DNA of 64,000 nucleotides. Origin: Circinella umbellata (taxonomy: Eukaryota > Mucoromycota > Mucoromycetes > Mucorales > Lichtheimiaceae). Position numbers and translations under genes: made by a program. Positions 33,700-45,958 of the stretch are shown piece after piece. The stretch is from NCBI GenBank assembly GCA_025093555.1, contig JAIWNF010000044.1:372001-436000 (forward strand). Direction: 5' to 3'. Position 1 is the stretch's first letter; each line of letters opens with the position of its first letter. The notes under the pieces were generated by a model. The model made no database searches. It saw only the letters and a program-made list of their open reading frames with translations, and was not told the origin of the DNA.

Positions 33700-36218
33700 G
33701 TAGAGTATATAACGAATCTTCATAACAATAATAAACCTATTACTCTCAACAATTCGTAAAAGACAAAAGTGAATTAATAGCACTGCACACAAATATAAAT
33801 CAACGTCATGATATTCCAGGCGTGTGGACGTCAAGATTAGGAAAAGCTTTACAAGATACAAACCTTAAACTTGTATGTTTAGTAAAAAAAAAAGCGTATG
33901 ATTTTTTACTTTTTCAGCTTATATACTAACACTAAAATATTAAACTACCATCAAACTGTTAGGTCAACCCCAGCAGCGGTGGTAATAAAGATTTTTTGTA
34001 AGATAGAACCGGCAACGTATCTCCACAAGCAACTCATTGATGGAGAAAATCCATCTGAGTTGCTAACACGAATGTTGCCCTTACAAAAAAACCCGCTGAC
34101 TGGGGTCCTGTTAATATATTGATCTTACGTAATATTGCCAAGAGTCAGATAACCTCAAGCACCACTGTAGATACTAATATAAATAATAATAATAATAATA
34201 CGAACGAGAGTAGTAGCAATATTAGCAACAGCGGTAAGTTTTAAAAAAAAATGATTTAAGTCTTTTTTTTTTATTAATCACTTGTAAATTCATTTACTCA
34301 TAAATCAAAAATCGGGAATAGAATCAAGTAGCTCCGTATCAAGTATAAGAAGTTCTTCGGTGAGTATTTTATACAAATAAACAATATAAGAAATCGAAAA
34401 TATAACTTTCTTTGCCTAATGGGTTCAATATATGTATATAGTCATCGAAATCAAATTCAAGTAAACTCACAACAGAAAACATCGAAAATTTTAAACGACA
34501 GCATGATTCATTTATTCCAAACAAAAAGTGGGTACTTTCAAGTGGTAGATGTGTAGAAGATGTAATGTTTGAATATGGCCAAAAACTCTCCCATGAACAG
34601 TAAGATATAAAAGAAGAATTCACCTCAAATTTATCAACAAATATATTCCATCGATACGTAACTGTTTTAATTTTCTTACTACTACTCTTTTTTTTATATT
34701 ACTAGTCCTGTTCATTCATATATATTACGTGTTGATGATTCAAATTGGAGAAACATATTTACAGAAGAAGAAATGAATGAATTGCTAAATGAAGGAAGCC
34801 CATGTTTACCAGTATTGGATGAAAATGTTCAAAGTATTTTACCGTCACCGCTCGCTATAACGATATTCGATATAACGATATTTCGATATAACGATAGGGT
34901 TTTGGGGTCCAAGACGGATTAAGCAGGGAAATATCACTAACTTTCTATAGTGATATCCAATAAGGTTCCAGCAAAAATATCGTTATATCGAGCGAACAAA
35001 GAATATAGTTATATTTTCGAAAAGTAAGCAATACGTAGTAGTTGCTGGACATTTTTTAATTTTATTTGTCAAGAGTTTAATGATCTGAACATTAAATTTA
35101 TTTTAAACCGTTCCTTATGACAATTTAGCTTTGCTTTTCGTTCACTGTGGGAACCCAACCCACCACCCACTATCCGGCATGGCTTTATAAAGAATAAGCA
35201 GTTTTTTGGGTCTTAGTAAGTACGCACATTTTTTCTCTATAGGCCATCAGCATTAATTATATGTGCTGAGCTGGTTCTAATTCAATTAGAACTAATACGA
35301 AAAGACATATTTAATAAAAAGAAACTATGCAAAGAGAAAAAGCAATCGCCATATTATTATAGCTTATTTACAGTATGAACAATATAATATTCTAGAGCGT
35401 TCTTCTTTTTGCAAGACATATCGATACCAATAAGGCCAAGTACATATGGATAGGGTTTTACCCGACCATTATAGCTCAGATCAAGAATTCGTTATAGCGA
35501 TAATTCGATATAACGATGCTCTTTTAGTCTCACATGGTATATCGTTATAGCGAGCGGTGACGGTACAAGAATTCAAAGAAGTCCGAAAAAAATATCTAAG
35601 GAGACGCTAGAAAAAGAAAAATTAGATACCAATATGCTTGATAGTCTAATCAAAACAGCTCACAAGTTGGGTCCATTTGATCCACGTACTCAATATGAAC
35701 AATTTTGGGTATTATCAGCTATGAATCAACTTTTGGGTTATTATGCTAATAATTTAATGAGAACGATGGGAAGCAATCTCAGTGAAATGGATTTAGTTGC
35801 AAGATATTGGTCAGTATTTGATAGAAGCTTTGATGACGTAAAAGTAATAACTACAAGGTAAAGAGTGTGTATTTTCGATACTGGAAATGAAGTTTATAGC
35901 TTTTTTTTTTTACTAATACATATTATTCAAATTTACTTTTTATACAGAGATCGCAGTTGTGAGGCAACATCAATAAGAATAAACGAAGGAAGAAGAGTAG
36001 ATCGAGTATCGGAAATTAAACACAAAAGACCAAGTATCCGCCCTGATCTGTTGCTAATAAGAAAAGAAGTTGAATATGGTTGTTCTGAGTTGGGAAAGAT
36101 TGATGATATGGTTCCTACACGCAAAGAAATAGCAGAAACCGAATTACATTGTCCTAAGACAATGAAGGATATTTTTGACCGAGCAGTTTATTTAGCAAAA
36201 AACAACAAAAACGCGTGA
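33700..36218 (+). pseudogene. Lineage-specific gene with possible nuclease-like C-terminus, split by an element
   Basis: Exon-like blocks in order: 33760-33870 (HDIPGVWTSRLGKALQDTNL) and 33968-34234 (AVVIKIFCKIEPATYLHKQL, ADWGPVNILILRNIAKSQ, with a frame change at the A run near 34085). Then come 34480-34600 (KKWVLSSGRCVEDVMFEYGQ) and 34712-34841 (SNWRNIFTEEEMNELLNEGS). The last are 35580-35858 (QYEQFWVLSAMNQLLGYYAN) and 35948-36218 (RPDLLLIRKEVEYGCSELGK). The RPD...E-x-G spacing resembles a decayed PD-(D/E)XK core, which is inference. I believe this family is expanded in Mucoromycota, but its function is not established. A 722-bp element at 34842-35563 separates exons, so this copy is probably dead. 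Confidence 0.7.
34842..35563. mobile_element. 722-bp TA-flanked element (pogo/mariner-like MITE)
   Basis: Both ends read CCGTCACCGCTCGCTATAAC inward with no mismatch over about 25 bp. TA flanks each side (34840-34841 and 35564-35565), the Tc1/mariner/pogo target duplication. Subterminal DNA is full of TATAACGATA repeats on both arms. No transposase frame lies inside, so it is non-autonomous. It sits in the coding region of the family gene around it. Confidence 0.85.
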
Positions 36219-36744
36219 TACGAAAATCACGCGTTGTATGCTTTCATCAAAATAGTAAGTTGGCTAACCGAAAACAAAAAAAAAATGCTCATAATAGCTG
36301 TAGATGTAAAATATTAATGTAAGTTCAACTTATTTTAGATTGAAGAATGAAGGTTTCTTTTATTGATTGCCCTAATGGCTATATATGTCGTATTATGCAA
36401 ACACAAGATTTTTTTATACCATCGACTGCCCAACTGATACCATCACAAATTATACCTATGATCTAACTTACTCTTCAAACAAAGGTTAGTAGTTATATCT
36501 ATATATACGTATGATAGAATATATTGGGATTTTACTTGTGATAAAATATTTATTAGTATGTTTACGTTGAAATTTATTTATTTTATTATTGACGAAATTA
36601 AATTGAACACGCGCTGATTGCAGCTTATTGCTCTCGTCTGTTCACAAAGAGAGGAACTGAAAAACTTGCAAGGATGCAGGAAAAAGGTGTATTGAAAACG
36701 ACAGTACATATATATCAATGAGGGGGATGAGGTTAGTATGTTTA
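36219..36744. other. Intergenic, no gene seen
   Basis: AT-rich DNA between the broken gene and the next element. Nothing recognised. Confidence 0.4.
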
Positions 36745-37034
36745 CAGTCAACCCCCGGTTTTTGCACACAAGAGATTTCCTGATTTGTTGCAGAACCGAA
36801 GACTTGCAAGAAGCATTTTGGATATTTCCACATTTGGATATTTCCACATAAGAATACTATACACAATTACTAAATTATAGTATAGTTTACTCCCGATTAG
36901 CGCAACTTGACCAAAAACCTTGATGCAAATTGCACGTTGCGATTCTATTATATATTTTCAACACTTCCAAAAACAAATGGCGCAGAACCGGGAGATTTGC
37001 ACAAGCGGGAGGTGCAAAAAACGGGGGTTGACTG
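36745..37034. mobile_element. 290-bp pogo/Tigger-like MITE
   Basis: Ends read CAGTCAACCCCCGGTTTTTG on the left and CAGTCAACCCCCGTTTTTTG on the right (inverted), followed by CAC, with TA on both sides (36743-36744 and 37035-37036). The CAGT...CCCCG start is typical of pogo/Tigger ends. There is no coding capacity. A further copy of one end lies at 8952. Confidence 0.85.
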
Positions 37035-37303
37035 TATTATCATAAATAGCATATCGTTCTGGAAACTGCAAATAAACTGGAAACATATCAAATGAACAAC
37101 ATCAATTCAACTGGTTTCAAAAGTTTACAACCCGAAAACAATGATACCATTATACCTCCCTCCACATTGACTATGAACAGTTGTACATCACACACTAATC
37201 TCAAGAAACGTAAAACAAATGACGATGAATGATCTTTTTTTTTTTCTTTTGCTCCCTTTCTTTTTGTTAATATATATTATTTGTATTTTTCCATCTTTAT
37301 TTT

Positions 37304-37424
37304 TGAGAATTACTACAGGCGCCGCAAAAGTCAGACTACAGGCGCAGCGTGCCATGACGATCCTAACATGCCCCCTCTATGCGGCGCCCGTAGTCAGATT
37401 TTTGCGGCGCCCGTAGTAATTCTC
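37304..37424. mobile_element. 121-bp palindromic hAT-like MITE with 8-bp duplication
   Basis: The element is nearly a perfect palindrome. GAGAATTACTACAGGCGCCG on the left matches GAGAATTACTACGGGCGCCG on the right (inverted) and continues through CAAAA-TC-GACTAC-GGCGC. TTATTTTT flanks both sides (37296-37303 and 37425-37432). The GC content is far above the surroundings. The 8-bp duplication suggests hAT, although the termini alone are not diagnostic. Confidence 0.8.
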
Positions 37425-37711
37425 TTATTTTTATATTCTCTGTATCAAATATTTCAAAAATTATTGTATATTTTCTAAATCCTCCATAATATTAAATATA
37501 TATGTATATGTATATATAATTCACTTTGCAAAAAGAAAACCGAAAAAACAAGAAGCATAAGTGTGTATAATTATTGGATATATAATTTATATTGAGATTG
37601 AGATTGAGGGGGGGAATAGTATTAACAAAAGTCCTTTTTAAATGAAAGGTTGCTACGTAAGAAAAGAAAAAAAGAGATAATTTAAATTCGAATGTTAAAT
37701 AAACTTTTTTT
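37425..37711. other. 3' flank of the NPC1 gene
   Basis: 287 bp of AT-rich DNA with (TA)n and T runs. It presumably holds the NPC1 polyadenylation signals. Confidence 0.4.
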
Positions 37712-40700
37712 TTAATCGTTGCTTGCATTACTGCTTTGTGATGATCGTCTTCTACGAGTCTTTGCTTTTCGTCCTCTAGTTTGTTGATTATTATTTTCTG
37801 GCATATCTGTAATAAATACTTGATCATAACTTCCACTATCATCAATTAATAATCCACGATTATTACGTTCCCATCCAAATCCGGTACCATCATCAAATGC
37901 AGAAAGCATGGACATTCCTTCACCACCAAATCGACTAAGTAATACAGGTAAAAGGACCAGTCCATGAAGTGCACCAAGAACGACAATACTTAAGTCTATT
38001 GATAACAACCACCCCAAAATTATAAGATCAGTTAGAACAATGTTCCCGTTCCTATTTAATTTGGTAGATATGAGAAAAATAAACTTACACATGCGGAAAT
38101 AATAAACTTCAAAAATCTTGGAACGTGTGAATGCAAGGACAATAATACCTGCAAATTTAGTCAAAGTGATACCACAGAATACCTATACATATATAATTAA
38201 TAATAATAAAAAAAAGTATTTAATATCATCACATATATAAATACTAATATTAAAGATAGATATTTTAACACATACCGAACTTCCTACATCCACCATGGCT
38301 TTACCAGCTCGTTCTTCTCGACTACCTGAAGCAATTGTAAATCCTCGGGCAATATGACAACAAAATTCAACACTGATACCAACACAAATAATCAAATTCA
38401 CCAAACTGACGGCATTCAAGCTAATGTTCCATAACGTCATGACTCCCATCACATCGATCAAAGTCATAATAACAACAATCATGACAATGATACCTGAACG
38501 CATGCTACCAAGAAGTGTACTTGTAATAATAAATATAGCAAGAATAGCCAAACCAAGTAATTCGAGCGCCATCATGGAAATGTACGAATATTGTTCGAAA
38601 AAGACATAAAATAATGAGTAAGGATAAACATCCAGACCCAGACTTTCGCTAAGACCATCGGAAATACGTCGAGCTGATGCTTGTGCTTCAATAAAATCCT
38701 GTTGCGTACGAAGTGGTGTATGGAATGTGCGGAAATGTGATGCTTCAGTCGACTTGTGTTTGCGATCCACTACAATAGCATCACCATAAGCTGCTTTACC
38801 ACCCAATGGACAATTTTCATCAGGTGGCATATTAATCCACATGTCAAAAAAGTCCAAAAATTCTTTCCCTTGTGGCATGGTTTCCATATTAACATCCCAA
38901 TTAGGTAGACAATCCACACACTTTGGATCAAAATCAGGTTCACACATCTCATACTCGTGACGATATTCACGTTCTAAAGAATTGAAGTATAAGCTTTGTG
39001 TTTCCTTGCGGTGACAGCAACCCACCGATGGATCAAGCCAATGTAAAAAGTCATCCACCCATACACTTGTAGGTTCACCGATATAAGACACTTTAGATCG
39101 CTTGCGTTCTTGTTCAAGAATTGTACTCAATGAAAGGGGATCACATGCTGGAAAACGACCACATATCTTTTTTTGAATAGCAAGATCAGTCATATTGGCG
39201 TTTCGTACAACAAAATAAACAGGAGGTCCTATATTGAGATAGTCATTCAAGTCATCAAAGTATGGAACAAGATAAGAGTCTGAGGGTAATGCAATTTGTT
39301 GGTCAAGACCTAAAGGCAATTCAGGTACCAAAGCTAAACCAAGCATGAATAAACCAAGGAACGCAAGACAAATTACGTATCGCATTTTACGATTCAGAAT
39401 AGCAGGTACATAGTACACACGACATAATGTTTGTAACCATCCTTCTTTTTCAAGTGGTTCTGGAGCTCGGATCTGTATGCATGGTACACAATCCAATCGA
39501 TTTGACTAAGATGTTGCAATGTATAATATTTAGTTAGGAAAAGATAAAAAAAAATCGAACGCATCTATATGTATCTCTCAAACGACTAGAATATATCATA
39601 TACATATATGAATTATTAAATAAGCATATTTTTTTTACCTGTGTTCGACGAGCATCCAATGCCATACATGAAACAAAACATGTCACTTGTAAAATAAAAT
39701 CAACAAAAATAGCAATAGATGCAACAATAGCAAAACTACTGACAGCTGGCATAGTTACCAATGTACCAAGACTAAAAGCAACAGTTTCACTAAGTGAACT
39801 GAGTAAAATACTTGGACCCATTTTACCCAAGGTTTTGGCAACCCGTTCTTCAACAGATTCATCTTCACCTAAATCTTCTCGACGAGCATATTCATGACAA
39901 AGAATAAATATATTGTCGACACCGACAGCAAGAACCAAAAATGGAATGACTTCAGCAATAATTAAAGTGGTTTTTTTGCCTGTCAAGGAAAAGAGACCCA
40001 CGGCCGTTGAGACGGAAAAGATGACAATAAGGATACCACAGACACCTAAACCAAATTTGGAATCAATGATCATTCGACGGAAATTCCATGAACGGAATCG
40101 ACCCAATGCAACCGATGCATAGATAAACATAACAAGATAACTGATAATCACAGTAACAGCATCCGTGTTGGATGATTTATTGAGTTCTGTTTCCAATGAA
40201 CTCTATAAAAAATAATTTTTAAACTTTTGTTAGCATTCTGTTACATGAATTTCCCTTTTGCTGCCTTTTATATATACCTCAGTAGAATAAGTAACACGAA
40301 CACCATCCCATTCAGGTCGATCATTCACTTTGGATAAAATATTTCGTAATAATGATTTCTCCCATTCTTCGGCCTTGGATACAACAGTCGGATCCAAAGA
40401 ATTATTTATAACAAAAGTGACGACAAGTGCGCGTGAGCTAAGATAATCATTGTCCTTATATCCTCCAAGAATAGCTGATGGTTTTAATGGTTGTTGGAAA
40501 TCGGGTAAACAAAGAGATGGTTGTTCGGTACAATCAAGGAAGTCACCTTTCCAATAATCCGGTTCAAAGTTTTCAATTTTTCCTTCCCAATAACCTGTCA
40601 CAGATTGAACAATACATGCATCCCCTATCGGATGAACACATATATCTTGAAGTGTATATCCATGCTCATCGGATTGCATATGTCTGATTTCTCGTTCCAA

Positions 40701-42032
40701 CTTGAACAAATTCATGATGCGATCTACTGTTACAATAGATTCTTCTTTTTCCTTGACAAAGAAAAGTTGTGTGACACGATAAAAAGGTGAAAAATGGTTG
40801 TCAAAATATGTTTTTTCTGCCAGGGCACGCGATGATGGTGATACCCACAAGTGAATTGGATCTTGCTCAACAGAAAATCGGGTCCATCCAGCAGAAGAGA
40901 GTGTGACCATAACAAGACCAATGATGATTACTAACCATGGATGACGTGCACAGAATAGACCTTGACGATAAAACCATCCTTGAAGTCGGGAATTAAGCCA
41001 ATATTGTTTTGTTATATGATCAGGATCCAATAAATTTTCTACTTCACTTCCATCCGATCCACCATCATCATCATCATCAAGTGCCAAAGGCTCATATAAT
41101 CCACGATTTTCTTCTTGATTCCAATTGTATCCAATGGCTTTTTGAAGCCAAACACCGACACGATGATTACGCGTCAAAACAAGTGTCAATACAACCAAAA
41201 TAATCAGAGCATATGTGGTCACCATAGTAAAGCTCCAACAGTTTAATACACCAACGTGACATTCAGGTACTTCTCCAGGAGCAGGCTCAAGCAATGGACA
41301 TGATGCTTCACAGTCCACACATGCACATCGATAAACTGAGTCGGAGTCATTACACGACTTTCCATTATCATCGTATCGTGTCAATGCATCACCTTCTTTG
41401 AGCGGTGGGAAGTCGATTTGAAATGGACTACCAAGGCCTAACCGTTTGGTACCCATGTAAGAAACCATACCATGCCAATTTTTGGCACCACCTCCAATAA
41501 AGTCCATGGCATAACCATTACTTGATCCAAACTTGATATCCTTGCAACTGTCATAGAATTGAGAACCAAAATTATCACCGACCCAGTAGTCAGCTTGTTC
41601 GACCGTGGCCTGGCCATTTTCGTTACCGGTTTGCGTAATGTTCACAAATGTTGATTGATTAGGTGAACACGAAAACGAACACCAAAATTGTAAGAAATTA
41701 CTCCAGCATGCAGGACAAGACGATATAATAGGTTTTGCCATTTGAACTTGACTAACAAGTTGATTAATTTGTGTTTCGTCACAACAAGCAGCACTTGTGG
41801 CATATTCGGCACCACACGTATCGACAAGTAACTTTCGAAATGAATCCGTTTCTGGTTGTACGGCTGGTTTATTGTATACACAATTGACTGGATTGAAGAG
41901 TCCACCACATTGACCTCGCATGGCACAATAACCATTTTCATGGATAGGTGTCGGTTCTTTATCAATAGCAAATACTAGTATAGTCCCCCATAATATTCCA
42001 AGAAGAATGGGTAGCGTGAAATGAGGTCTCAT
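37712..42032 (-). CDS. NPC1: Niemann-Pick C1 sterol transporter (NPC1/Ncr1)
   Basis: Vacuolar/lysosomal membrane protein that moves sterol out of the lumen. Exons 40278-42032, 39639-40202, 38276-39505, 38089-38182 and 37712-37995 give 1308 residues, normal for the family. A signal peptide ([16 protein letters not shown]) precedes the cysteine-rich N-terminal sterol-binding domain ([50 protein letters not shown]). The membrane-proximal parts follow, with [19 protein letters not shown]. The sterol-sensing domain follows [19 protein letters not shown] and contains [21 protein letters not shown] second lumenal, cysteine-rich loop ([11 protein letters not shown]) and the permease-like repeat ([20 protein letters not shown]) are present, then [20 protein letters not shown]. 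The tail is basic and Ser/Arg-rich rather than a classic dileucine signal. All introns are GT-AG. I see no defect. Confidence 0.97.
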
Positions 42033-45000
42033 TATTCAACACGCTTATAAAATAATGATAAAACAAAAGAGGAGAGAGGGAAAAAAAAAAAAGAGGTTGT
42101 TATTGAAAAGTTACTGCTATAAAAAAAATGTAAAAAATAAAAGAAAGAGACGTTAATGCCTTTTTGCTCACCAGTGTTTACCATTTTTGGTTTCAAAACT
42201 GTTTTGTTCTGTAACCTCGATGTGAGAAAATTAAAAATACTATGTACACACCTTTTTTTTTTCTTATACAAGAAAAAAGACGTCATGGATATACATTTTC
42301 GATATTGCGTAATGTCATCTTTGATGATATCTAAAGTTGTTCAACGTAGTGAAAAAAATTAGTAACATGGTTATTAATGATATACATACTCTGACAATTG
42401 TCATGTATTTTGCATTGTTTTATTAAATTATGCTGTCAACTTTTCAAATACCTTGTTTTATAATAATAGTTACTTATCATTTAGGTTATAGCAATTTATC
42501 GCCTATTATAAAGTTTTGCTTGTTTTTTAAATTGCTCTTCTACATTCTTCTTCATGACAAGGATTTTTTTTAGCCATTGTATTATTTGTTGTTGTTTTTT
42601 TTTTTTTTTGCTGCAAGGATTGTTCGGGCATGCGTTGCCTTTGGATAATGGTTACACAGGTACGAGTCATGAGAATGCTTGCTCTTAGTCGTTGGCGTCG
42701 CGGACTATTAAAAGCGTTTACGTTGCATATTCTATCATAAAATGCCTGTGCCTGCAAAAGATAATTTCTTTTTGTTGGTGTGAAAATTTATGACATTTTT
42801 AAGGTTATGTGAGATCTACGTTCTATAATGGTTATAATGAAAGATACACTCGAACGAGACAATTATGAAGAATAGTTTTCTTAAGTTGCTATGGGAGCAC
42901 CCTCCCATTTGTTTGGGGCAATTTTTTTTAGCTTTCCAGAAAGATGTGTTAACATAAACTCATAGAGCTCTCTTTTTTATGAACAACAAGCTACATTCTA
43001 CGTGATAAATTATATTCACGAACAAGCTCATCAGGGGACTTTATATGATGAAGTTGATAAAAAAAATCAATAATATGAAATCGTATAATGGAAATATATT
43101 AAATATTTGAGTTACTACTTTATATACTAAGGATCCTATGACATACATACATTCGATCGGACTATTAAGGTATTATATAGCTTGGAATAGTATAGCAGTA
43201 ATGACATCATATGTTGTTAAATAGGAATGGAGGAGAAAAGAAGAGAATATCCAATGGCACTATGATACAACTATAATATACCGCCTACCCCTGGATATTA
43301 TGTATCTCTTTTACATAAACCCATTGAGAAAAAACACCATGTACGTAATAATAAAACAACGTTTCCCTTTGTATCAGCTTTTGTTTGATGTGATGTATCA
43401 ATTTATAAAATAAATAAAGGTCTTTTTACATTTATTTTGTAGCACTGATCAACCCAAAACGATCAATTATACAACTGTTTCTCAAATAATTAAGATAAGA
43501 TATTTACTTGTAGCTTTGTTATTATCATCCACACATATATAATTGACAATCAATATATAAGAAATTGAGTAAAGAAAATATAATCCTTTTCTGATAAAAT
43601 TTATAAATCTCTTATCTCGATGTTTATATATAAAAGTAAAATAACTGGCGTGTAACAAGTAATGAATACAATCCAGCGTTTGATACTTGATTCTATAATT
43701 TGAAATATTTGAAAAAGTACGTAGCAATTGTGTATTGGCCCATACTTTAATAAGCTAATGTTATGACAACAGATATGTAAAAGCCCTGTCATAAAACCAT
43801 ATTCTCAAATCTATGTTATTAACGAACTCCACTCTTTACTACTAAAAAGATAATTTTTTATATATAGATATATTTTAATAAAAAAAATACGTGGTATGAC
43901 CATTATGTTTTGACATCAAATCATAAACCAATAAAATTATGCCGCTTGTCTGACATTGACGCCTGAAAGGAAAGCCATATCATGTGACAATTCAGATAAT
44001 TTAATTTGGATAGCCGTTTTTTTTTCAGCAACATTGCACTTTAACAAAAAAAAAGTATTGTCATAAAGCAATGGTATCTCAAGCTTACAATTCATATAAG
44101 GAGTTGGATAATTAAATAATTAGTATAAAAAGGATAGTTTCTTCCTTTCAAACAAAATAACAATTAGTTCACTCTCTTTCATTTTTATTGAAATAAACTC
44201 TTTTCCCGACTATTTTGATCGGTTGAATTTGCTGGTTATAAAAACCACCCTTTTTTATTTCTTGAATAAGTTATTAATATAACTTTTCTAATTCCTCGAG
44301 TCCTTTACCCGGAATTTCTTATATTTCCTTTTTATTTTATTAATTACGATCCGAACGGGACGTAACACTACGTAATAATCCCTCTATTTTATACTATCCA
44401 AATATCCATTATCCAAATCCAAGTATAGCGAAGAGTAATATCAATCCATATCCAGAACATTCCTTTTTCAATAGCTATTAGCATACGCTATAAAATATCT
44501 ACTGGAAGAAAAATAAAATAAACTATTAGTATCAATAGTAAACAAATACATTATAGTAATATAACTCGGAAGGTACGTATGTATAAAAAAAAAGAGCGAC
44601 AGCACTTATAAATCATTATGCACAATGTCAGGTTAAATGACATTGATTATGTTAAGATACTGATATATAACAAGGAAGGGGTTTTAGTTATAAAATTAAG
44701 TAATAATGATTGTTTTGTATGGTTATCAAAGTGGATATTGAATAGTTTTGTTGACCAAGATTAAACAAAGTGGACTGTTGTATAAAATATATTTGTCTGT
44801 AAACTCGATCTACAATCGTTAGCATTTGGTATTTACGTAGCGAAAATGTAATATTTTAATCCTTAAGCTAACAGATGTTATTAGAGTTATTGTATAAGTA
44901 GTCTGTTCGTGTGAAAAACAGGTAAGTTGATACGTAAGTAAAATAATAATAAAAATTACTTATGTCAGAGTTAAATAATTCATATCTAATTTATTTTCTA

Positions 45001-45254
45001 CGTAACAAAAAAAGATCGTAGTATGGAGAAAAAAACAGAATCTGAAACATTCTGGAGTTCGGTCCTGAGTGAACGTTGTTTTTCGCGTGCGGCTATATTC
45101 ATCCAATGGTATTGTAGTTGTTTAATACCAAGTGATCTTTAGGATGAGTATAAAGGAAAAAAAACAGAAAAAAAATAATAATGGTCGCTTTTCTTTTTTT
45201 ATTTGGCGTGACACATATTTTTTTTCCTTCTACCACACATTATATAAATAGTAA
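42033..45254. other. Long intergenic region, no gene supported
   Basis: 3.2 kb of AT-rich DNA upstream of NPC1. A T/A-rich 5' leader is at 42033-42130. Open frames at 42527, 43482 and 43601 (all minus) lack domains and look like chance frames. No repeat boundaries were found. Confidence 0.45.
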
Positions 45255-45690
45255 GAGTAATTGAGCCATTACTTCTTTCCTTGGTACGACAAACAATCAG
45301 ATCACACTCGTATCCATTTAGGTTATCCATTATATTCCTCCACAAAACAACGTGACGATTATAGTAACACCCTTCTTGCAAAAATCAAATCTAATACTAA
45401 CATTCATTTACAACGTAATCTGTCTATTCGTGATTGTGTAACAGCCCTTAATGTATTGTCGTTAAATCATCCCTCTGGCATGTATTACGTCTAACCTCTT
45501 TTCCTAAATCTTTCTTTACTTCTCTGTTGCGTTCTATTTGTTTTTCTTCTCTTAATTTTAACATGTTTCCAAAAACTTTATATGATACTTTTCACCTATC
45601 CCCTCATGAAGGTGATCTTTCTGTGCTTGATCCATCAATCCAAGAATCAAATTTGCAGTTCCGTTGGATCTATTATGCCTTTATAGTAGT
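45255..45690 (+). pseudogene. 3' fragment of a non-LTR retrotransposon reverse transcriptase
   Basis: The plus strand reads HLGYPLYSSTKQRDDYSNTL, AKIKSNTNIHLQRNLSIRD, LRLTSFPKSFFTSLR, LYDTFHLSPHEGDLSVLDP and SIQESNLQFRWIYYAF. That is the thumb/post-RT region typical of fungal L1/Tad-type elements (G-PL, LS-RG, GGL-VLDP, QLRWL patterns). Frames shift near 45400-45500. No catalytic YxDD region or 5' part is nearby, so it is a truncated relic. Confidence 0.8.
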
Positions 45691-45958
45691 GTCGAACACA
45701 TGAAAAAAAATTATATATAATCTGTATACTCTCCCAATCAGATATAAATAGTCAATCTCTATTTTTATTTATTATTTATTTATAATTTACAAGTCAATAT
45801 TCAAGTTGGTAAAATAGCGATTAAATCCTATAATGTAGTAGTCGCCAAAGTAAAAGAGATTATATATTATATATATATATATACATTATTTATTAAATTC
45901 GGACAGGGTAATAGATGGTGAATCGGCAGATTGGCAAAAGATAATATAATTGAAAGAT

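Noticed and set aside
41009..41203. His-rich plus-strand frame
   Set aside because: Antisense shadow of the aspartate-rich linker of NPC1.
42033..45254. Small open frames at 42527, 43482 and 43601 on the minus strand
   Set aside because: Length and composition are as expected by chance in AT-rich DNA; no motifs or splice context.
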